From NCBI GenBank assembly GCA_035624425.1, contig DASPRN010000087.1, positions 1 through 64,000 on the forward strand: a stretch of 64,000 bases of DNA. The letters run 5' to 3'. Under the pieces are notes generated by a model. It ran no database searches, had not been told where the DNA came from, and saw nothing but the letters and a program-made list of their open reading frames with translations. This document shows positions 44,832 to 53,706 of the stretch, piece after piece. The position numbers and the translations under genes are program-made. Every line of letters begins with the position of its first letter. Positions within the stretch are counted from its first letter, which is position 1. Source of the stretch: AC-32 sp035624425 (GTDB lineage: Bacteria > Actinomycetota > Thermoleophilia > Gaiellales > Gaiellaceae).

Positions 44832-46255
44832 CGCCGCCAAGCATAGGCGGCGCCGAGCGAGGCGAGCAGGACGACGGCCAGCAGGCCGCGGCCGGAGCGA
44901 AGCTGTGCTCCGGGCAGGCCGCCGAAGAACCGGGCGCAGCCGGCCAGATAGGCGGCGCACCAGCCGTTGAGCCAGGCGATCGTCGCGGCCGCGGGAGGGA
45001 AGACGAGCGCCGCAGCGGCGGCGGCGAACGCCAGATAGAGCAGCGGGGCGACGGCGGGCTCCGCGAGCGCGTTCGCCGGCACCGTCAGCAGCGGCACCGC
45101 GTGAAACTGGAGCCAGAGGATCGGAGCGGTCACGAGGCCGCAGGCGGTGGAGACGGCCAGCGCGGCAGCCAGCTTCGCGGGCAGCGGGTAGCCCTCGAGG
45201 CGGGCCAGGAACCGCGGCACGAGCAGGAAGATCGCCGCAACCGCGGCAAACGAGAGCTGGAAGCCGGCGTCGAGCACGTCGTACGGGTTCCACGCAAGGA
45301 GGGCAAGCGCCGCGAGCAGGAGGAAGTACCAGCGGTCGGCGGATCGTGCGGCAAGCCACGCGAGCGAGCCAAGGGCTCCGACCACCCCGGCCCGGACGAC
45401 GGACGGCTGGGGCCCGACTGCGAGCACGTACCCGCCGATCGCGGTCAACGCCCCGACCTGCCCCAGCCAGCGCGGCAGCCCGATCAACCAGGCGAGGGCG
45501 AGCGCGCCCGCGGCGACCAACGCCACGTTCTGGCCGGAAACCGCCAGGAGATGGTAGAGGCCCGAAGCGCGGAAGCGGTTGCGCAGGTTCGCCGAGAGCG
45601 CCTGCTCGTCACCGAGAACGACACCCTCGACGACTCCGCGGCGCTCGCCGCTCAGCCTGCTTGCGGTCGATCGCGCGAGCGCGGCGCGCAGTCGGTCGGC
45701 GACGCCCCAGAGGCCGCCCCGGTGTCCGACCAGCTTCCAGCGGTCGGCGCGGAGAACGACGTGAACGCCTTGGTGCCTGAGCCAGGTGCGCTCGTCGAAG
45801 CCGTGCGACGCCGGCCGAGGCAGGCGGACCGTTGTGATCGCCTCGAGCACGGCTCCCTGCGGAGGCGCGCGACCCAGTGGAAGCTCGAGCAAGACGGGCT
45901 CGTGGAAGCGCAGCCGGCCGAAACGCCTCACTTCCGCCGGAAGCCGCAGTTGGAACGGGCTTACGCGTGAAGGTCCGGTCACCACCAGTTGTGAGCGCTC
46001 TGCCGTGCCCACGCGCGGGAGAAGAACGCTGCGGTCGAGGGCCTCAAGGCGGGCGCTTCCCCACCACCAGCCGGTCAGGACGAGAGCCGCCGCCAGCAGT
46101 GGCGCGCGACGTGACGCGTCGCGCATCGCGGCCGCGAGGAGACTGGCTCCGGCCGCGAGCCCAATGGCCGCCCGCGGCAGGCGCGCAAGATTCGCCGCAA
46201 CGATGCCTATGCAGATCGCGGCCGCGTAGACGTGAGGCGAGCGCCAGTCGTTCAC
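44804..46255 (-). CDS. comEC: ComEC/Rec2-type DNA channel, without beta-lactamase domain
   Basis: A 483-residue membrane protein with DUF4131-like N-terminus (about 1-190) and the Competence channel domain (about 195-470): LYHLLAVSGQNVALVAAGAL near 220 and NPYDVLDAGFQLSFAAVAAIFL near 330 are the ComEC hallmarks. ComEC brings single-stranded DNA into the cell. The C-terminal metallo-beta-lactamase nuclease domain of full-length ComEC (about 750 residues) is absent and no such domain follows. GTG overlaps the comEA stop. Confidence 0.9.
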   Translation of the reverse strand: MNDWRSPHVYAAAICIGIVAANLARLPRAAIGLAAGASLLAAAMRDASRRAPLLAAALVLTGWWWGSARLEALDRSVLLPRVGTAERSQLVVTGPSRVSPFQLRLPAEVRRFGRLRFHEPVLLELPLGRAPPQGAVLEAITTVRLPRPASHGFDERTWLRHQGVHVVLRADRWKLVGHRGGLWGVADRLRAALARSTASRLSGERRGVVEGVVLGDEQALSANLRNRFRASGLYHLLAVSGQNVALVAAGALALAWLIGLPRWLGQVGALTAIGGYVLAVGPQPSVVRAGVVGALGSLAWLAARSADRWYFLLLAALALLAWNPYDVLDAGFQLSFAAVAAIFLLVPRFLARLEGYPLPAKLAAALAVSTACGLVTAPILWLQFHAVPLLTVPANALAEPAVAPLLYLAFAAAAAALVFPPAAATIAWLNGWCAAYLAGCARFFGGLPGAQLRSGRGLLAVVLLASLGAAYAWRRWQSSLRST

Positions 46256-46851
46256 GGGACGACCAGGTCCCGGAGCTGATCCAGCCGTTTCGGGCCGATT
46301 CCCGAGACCGCGTCGAGCTCGTCGACCGAGCTGAAGGCTCCGTGCTTCGTGCGGTAGTCGAGAATCTTCTGGGCCATCACCGGTCCGATCCCGGGCAAGG
46401 TCTCGAGCTGCTCCAGCGTCGCGGTGCTCAGCTGCACGGGAGCGGCGGGCCCTGCGCCGGCGCCGGATGCGCTCGGCGCAATGGTCGCCCCGGCTGCACC
46501 GCGCTTGGGCACGACGACCTGCTCGCCATCGGCCAATGGCGCTGCGAGGTTCACTTGTGCGAGCTCGGCTTTGCCGGTCGCGCCCCCCGCCTGCGCGACC
46601 GCGTCCGCGATCCGCGAGCCCTGCGGCAGCCGGTAGAGACCCGGTTGCCTGACGGCGCCGACGACGTCCACGACGACGCGGGCGGCCGAAGCCCCGGTCG
46701 CGCTCGCGCCGGGAGCCGGCGGCGGGGGGAGCGGGGCCGCCGGCGTGGTCGTTCCCGCCGGCAGCACGTAACGGACCGCGAGCAGGAGCAGCGCGAGCGC
46801 GACCGCGGCGGCGAGGAGGGCGCGCCGCCGCTGGAGGAGGAACTCCGGCAT
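46252..46851 (-). CDS. comEA: Competence protein ComEA (SLBB plus helix-hairpin-helix)
   Basis: A 199-residue DNA receptor: anchor helix at residues 9-28, a Pro/Ala linker, an SLBB domain (VVVDVVGAVRQPGLYRLPQGSRIADAV, 58-115) and a double helix-hairpin-helix (LETLPGIGPVMAQKILDYR and VSGIGPKRLDQLRDL, 140-199) that binds double-stranded DNA outside the membrane. It precedes comEC in a coupled pair, so a DNA-uptake route is plausible; type IV pilus genes are not in this window. Confidence 0.93.
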   Translation of the reverse strand: MPEFLLQRRRALLAAAVALALLLLAVRYVLPAGTTTPAAPLPPPPAPGASATGASAARVVVDVVGAVRQPGLYRLPQGSRIADAVAQAGGATGKAELAQVNLAAPLADGEQVVVPKRGAAGATIAPSASGAGAGPAAPVQLSTATLEQLETLPGIGPVMAQKILDYRTKHGAFSSVDELDAVSGIGPKRLDQLRDLVVP

Positions 46852-46920
46852 GGCTCGAGGGTGCCCGAGGAGATGTGACGCGTGGGTGACCTCTTCGTGG
46901 CGGAGGTGCCACGAAATCGG

Positions 46921-46934
46921 CACACAAACGGCAC
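46921..46934 (-). promoter_or_regulatory. Shared leader motif GTGCCGttTGTGTG upstream of comEA
   Basis: Minus-strand 14-mer ending 69 nt before the comEA ATG. It agrees with the rpsT copy over an extended 20-mer except at the two centre bases. A CGTGGC-GGAGG-TGCCACG-type hairpin lies between it and the gene. Confidence 0.5.
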
Positions 46935-47003
46935 ATTCGGGCCGCGGGGAGCGGGTACCGTCCCTAGCCCCCACCCACCCCGGGGGCGCGCGCGTGAACT
47001 AGT

Positions 47004-47045
47004 ACGGAGGCTCGCACGGAGGCTCGCGCCGACACGGAGGCTCGC
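47004..47045. repeat. Three 12-bp direct repeats between comEA and leuS
   Basis: ACGGAGGCTCGC occurs at 47004, 47016 and 47034; the first two are in tandem. The surrounding 46852-47081 gap (230 bp) holds the comEA leader at one end and otherwise no recognisable gene. Confidence 0.7.
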
Positions 47046-47081
47046 GCCCGCGGGCGGGTGCTCACGGGCAGCCGGCGGGCC

Positions 47082-49460
47082 CTAGACGACCAGGTTCACG
47101 AGGCGGCCGGGGACGACGATCGTCTGGCGGATCTCCTTCCCGTCCAGATGGGCCTGGACGCGCGGCGAGGCGAGTGCGCGCTCGACCAGCTGCTCCTCCG
47201 ACTCGCTCGCCGAGGCCTCGACCCGGTCGCGCACCCTGCCGTTCACCTGGATCACCAGCTCGAACGTCTCGCGGGTCAGCAGCGATTCGTCCGCCACGGG
47301 CCACGGCTGCTCCCACAGCCGCTCACGCCCGAGTGCCGTCCACAGCTCCTCGGCGATGTGCGGCGCGTAGGGCTGGATCAGGGAGACCGCAGTCTCCGCA
47401 GCGAAGCGCGCACCCGGCGCCGACGGATCCCGTCCGAGCTCGTTCACCAGCTCCATCACGGCCGCGATCGGCGTGTTGAACACGAAGCGCCGCCCGATGT
47501 CGTCGGTCACCTTGGCGATCGTCTCGTGCGTTTTCCGCACCAGCGCGCCGTCCCCACCACCCTCACCCGCCGAGGCGGCTTCGTGCACGATTCGCCACAG
47601 CCGCCGAAGGAAGCGCGCGATCCCCTCGACGCCCTCCTCGGTCCAGTCCATGTCCTGGTCGGCCGGCCCGACGAAGAGGATGTACAGGCGCACGGCATCG
47701 GCGCCGTACATGTCGGCCAGCTGGTCGGGCGCGGTCACGTTCCCGCGCGACTTCGACATCTTCGTCCCGCCCTGGCGCACCCAGCCCTGGTGGAACAGCC
47801 GGGCGAACGGCTCGCGGAACCCGACCAGGCCGAGCTCGTTCAGCACTTTGACCCAGAAGCGCGAGTAGAGCAGGTGCCCGGTCGCGTGGTCGATGCCGCC
47901 CACGTACTGGTCGACCGGCATCCAGAAGTCGACCAGCTCGCGCGAGAACGGCGCCTGGTCGTTCCCCGGGTCGCAGTAGCGCAGGAAGTACCAGGACGAG
48001 TCGACGAAGGTGTCCATCGTGTCGGCCTCGCGCTGCCCGGGGCCGCCGCACGACGGGCAGGGGACGTTCAGCCACTCCTCGTTCGAGGCAAGCGGCGGCT
48101 TGCCCTTTGGGCGGTAGTCCTCGACCTCCGGAAGCAGCACCGGCAGCTCGTCGTCCGGCACCGGCACGATCCCGCATTCGCTGCAGTAGACGATCGGGAT
48201 CGGGCACCCCCAGTAGCGCTGGCGCGAGAACCCCCAGTCGCGCAGCCGGAAGCTGACTGCGGGCCGGCCGCGCCCCAGCGAGCCGAGCCACTCGACGATC
48301 GCGCGCTTCGCCTCCTCGACCGGCTGCCCGGAAAACTCTCCGGACTCGACGAGCACCCCCAGCTCCTCGTCGACCACCTGCCGGACCGGCAGGCCGAACT
48401 GCTCGGCGAACTCGCGGTCGCGCTCGTCGTGTCCCGGCACGGCCATGATCGCGCCGGTCCCGTACTCCATCAGCACGTAGTCGGCGACCCAGACCGGGAT
48501 CTCCTCGCCGGTTACAGGGTTCGTCGCGGTCAGCCCGGTGTCGACTCCGGTCTTCTCCTCGGCGGCGGCCCGCACCTCGCCGCGCTTTGCCAACGCGTGC
48601 TTGACGTACTCCCGGATCTCCTCGCCGTGCGGCGAGCGCCCGACCATCGTGTCGACCAGCGGATGCTCGGGCGCGAGCACGAAGAAGGTCGCCCCGAAGA
48701 CCGTGTCCGGCCGAGTCGTGAAGACGGCAACGTCCTCATCGAGCTCCGAGATCCGGAACAGCAGCTCGGCGCCCTCCGAGCGGCCGATCCAGTTGCGCTG
48801 GATCGTGATCGTGCGCTCGGGCCAGTCGAGCAGCGCATGGTCCTCCAGCAGCGCGTCCGCATACGCCGTGATCCGGAAGAACCACTGCTCCATCTTGCGA
48901 GCCTCGACCACGGTGCCGCAGCGCTCGCAGCGGCCGTCGATCACCTGCTCGTTCGCGAGCACCGTCTGGTCGTGCGGGCACCAGTTGACCGGCGCCTCCT
49001 TGCGGTAGGCAAGGCCCTTCTCGAAGAAGCGCAGGAACAGCCATTGGGTCCAGCGGTAGTAGGCGGGATCGTGGGCGGCGATCACCCGGTCCCAGTCGAT
49101 CGCCCAGCCCAGCCGGTGCATCTGGCGCTCGATGTTGGCGATGTTGCGCTCGGTGATCTCGCGCGGGCTCCCGCCCTCGCGGATGGCCGCGTTCTCGGCC
49201 GGCAGGCCAAACGAGTCCCAGCCCATCGGGCGCAGCACGCGCAACCCGTGCCGCCGGCGGAAGTGCGTGAGGACGTCGCCCAGCGTGTAGTTGAGGACAT
49301 GCCCCATGTGCAGGTCGCCGGACGGGTAGGGCAGCATCTCGAGCTGGTAGAACTTTTGCCGCTCCTCGCCGGGCCCGGGGTCGTCGGTGTAGAAGGCGCG
49401 AGCGTCCTCCCAGACCCGCTGCCACTTCGCCTCGATCGCCTGTGGGTCGTACGTCTCCAT
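47082..49460 (-). CDS. leuS: Leucyl-tRNA synthetase
   Basis: A 792-residue class Ia synthetase. HIGH motif as HMGH in EMLPYPSGDLHMGHVLNY near residue 40, editing CP1 domain in the middle, zinc-type CPSCGG and CSECGI pairs, KMSKS in GTKMSKSRGNVTAPDQ near 555, and a C-terminal anticodon/CTD region ending VIQVNGRVRDRVEA ... IRQTIVVPGRLVNLVV. The ATG at 49460 sits 5 nt after GGAGG. A terminator-like hairpin and a tiny leucine-containing frame lie upstream, so attenuation by charged tRNA-Leu is likely. Confidence 0.96.
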   Translation of the reverse strand: METYDPQAIEAKWQRVWEDARAFYTDDPGPGEERQKFYQLEMLPYPSGDLHMGHVLNYTLGDVLTHFRRRHGLRVLRPMGWDSFGLPAENAAIREGGSPREITERNIANIERQMHRLGWAIDWDRVIAAHDPAYYRWTQWLFLRFFEKGLAYRKEAPVNWCPHDQTVLANEQVIDGRCERCGTVVEARKMEQWFFRITAYADALLEDHALLDWPERTITIQRNWIGRSEGAELLFRISELDEDVAVFTTRPDTVFGATFFVLAPEHPLVDTMVGRSPHGEEIREYVKHALAKRGEVRAAAEEKTGVDTGLTATNPVTGEEIPVWVADYVLMEYGTGAIMAVPGHDERDREFAEQFGLPVRQVVDEELGVLVESGEFSGQPVEEAKRAIVEWLGSLGRGRPAVSFRLRDWGFSRQRYWGCPIPIVYCSECGIVPVPDDELPVLLPEVEDYRPKGKPPLASNEEWLNVPCPSCGGPGQREADTMDTFVDSSWYFLRYCDPGNDQAPFSRELVDFWMPVDQYVGGIDHATGHLLYSRFWVKVLNELGLVGFREPFARLFHQGWVRQGGTKMSKSRGNVTAPDQLADMYGADAVRLYILFVGPADQDMDWTEEGVEGIARFLRRLWRIVHEAASAGEGGGDGALVRKTHETIAKVTDDIGRRFVFNTPIAAVMELVNELGRDPSAPGARFAAETAVSLIQPYAPHIAEELWTALGRERLWEQPWPVADESLLTRETFELVIQVNGRVRDRVEASASESEEQLVERALASPRVQAHLDGKEIRQTIVVPGRLVNLVV

Positions 49461-49476
49461 GTCTGCCTCCGGATAC

Positions 49477-49500
49477 AAAAAGACCTCTCGTTGCGAGAGG
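49477..49500 (-). terminator. Intrinsic terminator in the leuS leader
   Basis: Minus strand: CCTCTCG-CAA-CGAGAGG followed by TCTTTTTG, 16 nt before the leuS ATG. A 7-bp perfect stem, 3-nt loop and five consecutive Ts form a textbook Rho-independent terminator, rare in this GC-rich DNA and placed where it can only affect leuS. Confidence 0.8.
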
Positions 49501-49543
49501 CCATGGGGAAGCTGCCGCGGCGGCGCGACGTTGGCTTCCTGCG

Positions 49544-49564
49544 CTACTCGAGAAGCTGCTCCAT
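49544..49564 (-). CDS. Candidate leuS leader peptide (MEQLLE)
   Basis: ATG GAG CAG CTT CTC GAG TAG, six residues with two adjacent leucine codons including the rare CTT, ending 44 nt before the terminator stem. No strong ribosome site precedes it (GCAGAG). Between it and the terminator, GGAAGC (49539-49534) can pair with GCTTCC (49512-49507), and the Leu codons CTTCTCG could pair with the terminator arm CGAGAGG. Proposed as the ribosome-stalling part of an attenuator. Confidence 0.5.
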   Translation of the reverse strand: MEQLLE

Positions 49565-49609
49565 CTCTGCGGACTCTAGCATCCCCTAGTCGAGAACAGG
49601 AGGTGCGAG

Positions 49610-50005
49610 TTGGCCGGCTACACGAAGGTGAACCTGAAGGACGAAGTCGACGACCAGGGTCCCAACTTCGGGCTCGAAGGAAAGATCGAGGCGCGCATGG
49701 CCCGCGTCCCGCTCGAGCTCGAGCACTCGGGCGTCAGCTACCAGCGGCTGGCGCCGAACTTCCGCCTGCCGTTCGGGCACACGCACAAGACGCAGGAGGA
49801 GGTCTACATCCTGGTCAGCGGCAGTGCGCGCGCCAAGCTCGGTGATGAGGTCATCGACCTGAAGCCGTTCGACGCGCTGCGCGTGCACAAGGACACGATC
49901 CGCGGCTTCGAGGCCGGGCCGGAAGGCGCGGAGCTGATCGCTGTCGGCGCTCCGCACACGGGCCCGGGGGACGCCGAGATGGTCCAGGGCTGGTGGATGG
50001 ACTGA
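49610..50005 (+). CDS. Cupin-domain protein
   Basis: A 131-residue single-cupin protein. Cupin motif 1 is GHTHKTQEEVYILVSGSARAKLGDE (residues 46-70, two His and a Glu for metal) and motif 2 lies near LRVHKDTIRGFEAGPEGAELIAVGAP. Such proteins bind a metal and a small ligand; the substrate is unknown. TTG at 49610 follows ACAGGAGG at 7 nt. The end overlaps lysA by 13 bases. It is divergent from leuS. Confidence 0.85.
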   Translation: MAGYTKVNLKDEVDDQGPNFGLEGKIEARMARVPLELEHSGVSYQRLAPNFRLPFGHTHKTQEEVYILVSGSARAKLGDEVIDLKPFDALRVHKDTIRGFEAGPEGAELIAVGAPHTGPGDAEMVQGWWMD

Positions 50006-51276
50006 GCGCCGCCGCGCTGTCCCTGTTTCCGGACAGCGCCTCGGTCGAGGAAGGCGAGCTCTCGCTTGGAGGCATCCGCGCCTCCGAGCTGGCCGCCGAG
50101 CACGGGACGCCGCTCGTCGTCTACTGCGAGGAGACGCTGCTGGCCGCGGCGCGCGCCTACCGCGCCGCCGCCCCGGATGCACTCTGCCTGTACAGCGTCA
50201 AGGCCTTTCCCAACCTCGCGCTGCTTCGCCTCTTTGGCGGCGAAGGCCTCGGTGCGGACGTCTCGACGTTCGGGGAGCTGGCCTACGCGCTGCGGGCGGG
50301 CGTCCCGGGTGAGCAGCTCGTCGTGCACGGGAACAACAAGAGCGACGAGGAGCTACGGGCGTCCGCCGAGGCGGGGGCACGGTTCGTGGTGCTCGACGCG
50401 CCGGACGAGGTCGAGCGGGCCGCCGCGGCGGGGATCGAGCGGGTGCTCGTGCGCGTGACGCCGGGGATCGAGGCAGACACGCATCCGGCGATCAGGACGG
50501 CACACCACGGCTCGAAGTTCGGGTTGACCCCGGAGCAGGCGCTCGCCGCGATCGCGCGTGCGCGCGAGGCGGGGCTCGAGCTCGCCGGGCTGCACCTGCA
50601 CATCGGCTCGCAGTTGCTGGACAGCGAGGCGGCGCGCACCGGAATCGAATGGCTCGGCGCCTTCGCGGCCGACTCCCGCAGCGAGCTCGGCTGGGAGCCG
50701 CGCGTGGTCGACCTCGGCGGGGGGCTCGGGATCCGCTACGTCGAGGACGAGCGGCCGCCCGCGATCGGGGACTTCGTCCGCACCCTGCTCGAGCGGCTCG
50801 AGCACGCTTGGAGCCTGCATGCCCTCGAGCTCCCGGAGACGATCCTCGAGCCCGGCCGCTCGCTCGCCGGCCACGCCGCCTGCACGCTCTACCGTGTCGG
50901 CGTGGTCAAGGCCGCCGGGACGACGACGTACGTCGCGATCGACGGCGGCATGTCCGACAACCCCCGGCCGCAGCTCTACGGCGCCCGGTACACGGCGCTG
51001 CTCGCCAACCGTGCGACCGAGAAGCCCGGTGGGAGCTACACCGTCTGCGGGAGGCACTGCGAGTCGGGCGACGTCTTGATCGACTCCATGCCGCTCCCGG
51101 AGCCGCGCCGCGGCGATCTGCTCGCGGTGCCCGGCACCGGCGCCTACACGCTCGGGATGGGCTCGAACTACAACGCCGTCCCCCGCCCCGCCGCGGTCCT
51201 CGTCGCCGACGGCAAGGCTCGGGTGATCCGCCGGCGCGAAACCGTCGACGACCTGCTTGCGGCCGAGGTCAGCTGA
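49993..51276 (+). CDS. lysA: Diaminopimelate decarboxylase
   Basis: A 427-residue PLP enzyme of fold type III for the last lysine step. LCLYSVKAFPNLALLRLF near residue 58 has the PLP lysine, HHGSKFGLTPEQALAA near 170, LHLHIGSQLLDSE near 195, VVDLGGGLGI near 235, EPGRSLAGHA near 285 and CESGDVLI near 350 with the intersubunit catalytic Cys. Arginine decarboxylases of the family are less likely. GTG at 49993 overlaps the cupin. The 3' end overlaps the convergent phosphoesterase by 8 bp. Confidence 0.92.
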   Translation: MDGLSAAALSLFPDSASVEEGELSLGGIRASELAAEHGTPLVVYCEETLLAAARAYRAAAPDALCLYSVKAFPNLALLRLFGGEGLGADVSTFGELAYALRAGVPGEQLVVHGNNKSDEELRASAEAGARFVVLDAPDEVERAAAAGIERVLVRVTPGIEADTHPAIRTAHHGSKFGLTPEQALAAIARAREAGLELAGLHLHIGSQLLDSEAARTGIEWLGAFAADSRSELGWEPRVVDLGGGLGIRYVEDERPPAIGDFVRTLLERLEHAWSLHALELPETILEPGRSLAGHAACTLYRVGVVKAAGTTTYVAIDGGMSDNPRPQLYGARYTALLANRATEKPGGSYTVCGRHCESGDVLIDSMPLPEPRRGDLLAVPGTGAYTLGMGSNYNAVPRPAAVLVADGKARVIRRRETVDDLLAAEVS

Positions 51277-52663
51277 AGCGTGGGTGCAGCGGTAGGATCA
51301 GCCGTCGCAGCGGCTTCTGGGTGAAGTCGAAGTCGAGCGCGAGGTCGCCGAGGATCGCCTCGTTCTCGCGCACGTCCGGCCGCGGGTCGGGCCGCCCGTC
51401 GGTCGCCGGGTCGAGCCGCTGACCGCCGAGGAAGTCGTCCTCGATGAACTTGGCGTAGGCGTCGAAGCTCAAGACCTGGTGGTCGATGAACCCCCGGCGC
51501 GCCCAGGGTGAGATCACGAGCGCCGGCACCCGGATCCCGTAGCCGTTGTGGTCGACGACCGGCGGGACAACGTGGTCGTAGAACCCACTCCAGTCGTCCC
51601 AGGCGAGGAGGATCGCGCTCGACTTCCAGTCCGGGCTGCGCATGACCGCGTTGATCACGCTCGTGACGTAGGCCTGTCCGCTCGTGATCTTCGACGGCGG
51701 GTGGTCGCTAACAGGGTCGCTCGGGATCAACCAGGAGACGGCCGGCAGCGTGCCCCGGTGCGCGTCGCGGAAGAAGTTGCGCATCGTGGTGACGTCTGCG
51801 AGCTGGTGATCCTGGTGAACGGTGTCGAACCACGGGAGCGGGTTCCAGATCCCCGGCGTGCGGGCGCTCTGCGGAACCGAGCCGCAGATCATCTCGTCTT
51901 CGCTGCAGTCGGGCTGTGTGCCTTTGAACACGTAGTAGCGCCACGAGACGTGCCGCTTGTGCATCAGGTAGGTGAGGTCGGTCCAGGCGTAGTCGGGCTT
52001 GCGGCCGGTCGGGTTCTGCGGCGTGTGCGGCGGCGCGAGCGGGTTCTCGACCGCGTTGACGCAGCTCATCGGGTCACCCTTCTTGTGGCAGCGGGCAGAC
52101 CACTCGGAGACCATGAACAGGTGGGTCGCCAGGCTGGCCGAGTTGTTCGGCTCGAACATGTGGTCCTGGAGCACGAAGTGGTGCGCGTAGGCCCAGTAAT
52201 TCGGGATCTCCCGCGCGTCGTGGTAGCCCATCACATCCGGCGGGCGGCGCTTGGAGCAGAGCTGAGATTTTGGGAACGCCTTGCAGCCCTTCCTGAGCCC
52301 GCGGCGCGCCTCACGGATGAAGCCGTCCATCTTCCCGCCGTCGACATCGCGGACCGTGTCGAGGTACTCGTGCGGTCCGCCCTGGTTTCGGTTGGCGCGG
52401 TCGTGGAAGGGCCGCGCGCAGACGTGACGGAACGCGTCCGGCACGCAGACGGTGAAGTGGCCGTTCTTGCGCGGGATCCCGTCCGCGCCGGGGTACGTGC
52501 CGAAGTAGGAGTCGAACGATCGGTTCTCCTGCATGACCATGATCACGTGGCGGATCTTCTGGATCCCCGCATGCGCCGCTCCCGGCCCGGCGACGGCCGA
52601 GGGCCGCTGGGACACCACCAGTGCCAAGGTCGCCAGCCCGAGCAGGATCAGCCAACGACCCAA
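51269..52663 (-). CDS. Exported phosphoesterase, phospholipase C / acid phosphatase AcpA family
   Basis: A 464-residue secreted enzyme. Signal MGRWLILLGLATLALVVSQ, then HVIMVMQENRSFDSYFGTYPGADG (residues 38-62) with the metal-binding Glu-Asn and nucleophile-region residues. NYWAYAHHFVLQDHMFEP is near 155, ILLAWDDWSGFYDHVVPP near 350 and VPALVISPWARRGFIDHQVLS near 380, all hallmarks of non-haemolytic phospholipase C-type enzymes. It cleaves phosphate or phosphocholine esters outside the cell. TTG start; divergent from the EamA gene with 50 bp between starts. Confidence 0.9.
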   Translation of the reverse strand: MGRWLILLGLATLALVVSQRPSAVAGPGAAHAGIQKIRHVIMVMQENRSFDSYFGTYPGADGIPRKNGHFTVCVPDAFRHVCARPFHDRANRNQGGPHEYLDTVRDVDGGKMDGFIREARRGLRKGCKAFPKSQLCSKRRPPDVMGYHDAREIPNYWAYAHHFVLQDHMFEPNNSASLATHLFMVSEWSARCHKKGDPMSCVNAVENPLAPPHTPQNPTGRKPDYAWTDLTYLMHKRHVSWRYYVFKGTQPDCSEDEMICGSVPQSARTPGIWNPLPWFDTVHQDHQLADVTTMRNFFRDAHRGTLPAVSWLIPSDPVSDHPPSKITSGQAYVTSVINAVMRSPDWKSSAILLAWDDWSGFYDHVVPPVVDHNGYGIRVPALVISPWARRGFIDHQVLSFDAYAKFIEDDFLGGQRLDPATDGRPDPRPDVRENEAILGDLALDFDFTQKPLRRLILPLHPRFS

Positions 52664-52713
52664 GACCGTCGAGCATACCGGTGAGCCGGTTCGGCTCGGT
52701 TAGTCTCAGCGCG

Positions 52714-53637
52714 ATGGCGGAGCATCTCGGCAAGGCCCCCGGAGTCGTCCTCGTCAGCATCGCCGCCGCGATGTGGGGCCTCGACGGGTTGATCCGGAAG
52801 CCGCTCGCGGACTCGACCTCCGCCTACACGATCGTCTTCGGTGAGCACGTCGCGCTCGTCCTGGTGACGCTGCCGTTGCTCGTGCCTGCAATGGTCGCGC
52901 TGTGGCGAGCCGGCCCGGCCTATGTCGGGGCGGGGATCGCCGTCGGTGCTGGCGCGTCGGCGATCGCCACGATCCTCTTCACGAAGGCCATCTTCCACGG
53001 GGACTTCATCACCGTCGTCGTGCTACAGCAGGTGCAGCCGCTGATCGTCGTCGTCGGCGCCTGGCTCGTGCTCGGCGAACAGCCGCGCCGCGGCTTCATC
53101 TGGTTCCTGCTCGCCGGCCTGGTCGGCGTCTGGTTGATCTCGCTCCCGCACCCGCTCGAGCCTCACGTGCACGGCCTGATCCCGGTAGCGGAGACGCTCG
53201 CGGCCGCCACGCTCTGGGCGATGGGCACCGTCTTCGGCCGTTTCCTGAGTCGGCGCCTGCGCTTCGAGCATGTGATGACCGTTCGCTTTGCCTTCGGACT
53301 GGTCGCCGCCGCCTGCGCCCTGCCGATCGTCGGCGCTCCAGCCTTCGCTGGCCTCCACGACAGCATCTGGATCGCGGTGCTCGCGCTGGTGACCGGCTTG
53401 CTCGCGCTCGGGCTCTACTACTACGGCCTTCAGCGCACCCCCGCGCTGCTCGCCTCACTCGGCGAGCTGGCGTTCCCGGTCACGACGACGCTGGTCGGGA
53501 TCTACGTCTTCGACTCGTCGCTGCGCTGGACGCAGTGGGTGGGCGTCGCGCTGACGGTGACGGTGATCAGCCTGCTGCCGGCGAGGCGAAGGGAGCTGGT
53601 GAGGCTCCCGGCCGGCGAGCCCGCGCTCGCTACCTGA
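52714..53637 (+). CDS. EamA/DMT-family transporter
   Basis: A 307-residue membrane protein with ten helices in two EamA repeats (about 10-140 and 155-290). AAMWGLDGLIRKPLADS and KAIFHGDFITVVVLQQVQPLIVVVGAWLVLGEQP mark the first repeat, TLWAMGTVFGRFLSRR and LGELAFPVTTTLVGIYVFDSSLRWTQWVGV the second. These transport metabolites such as amino acids or drugs. ATG at 52714 gives a family-like start; no ribosome site is obvious (AGCGCG). Confidence 0.9.
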   Translation: MAEHLGKAPGVVLVSIAAAMWGLDGLIRKPLADSTSAYTIVFGEHVALVLVTLPLLVPAMVALWRAGPAYVGAGIAVGAGASAIATILFTKAIFHGDFITVVVLQQVQPLIVVVGAWLVLGEQPRRGFIWFLLAGLVGVWLISLPHPLEPHVHGLIPVAETLAAATLWAMGTVFGRFLSRRLRFEHVMTVRFAFGLVAAACALPIVGAPAFAGLHDSIWIAVLALVTGLLALGLYYYGLQRTPALLASLGELAFPVTTTLVGIYVFDSSLRWTQWVGVALTVTVISLLPARRRELVRLPAGEPALAT

Positions 53638-53706
53638 GCCTGCAGGGAGGCGATGCCGGCTCGGCCGGCCAACGCACGACCTGGGTCGCGAAGGGATGGA
53701 AGGTTC

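Noticed and set aside
47058..49589. An 843-codon open frame on the plus strand opposite leuS
   Set aside because: It is antisense to a complete, well-conserved leuS and is rich in Arg, Asp, Val and Leu as expected for a GC-rich shadow frame.
49461..49600. T-box riboswitch in the leuS leader
   Set aside because: The conserved T-box sequence and specifier-loop layout are not present and the leader is only about 100 nt.
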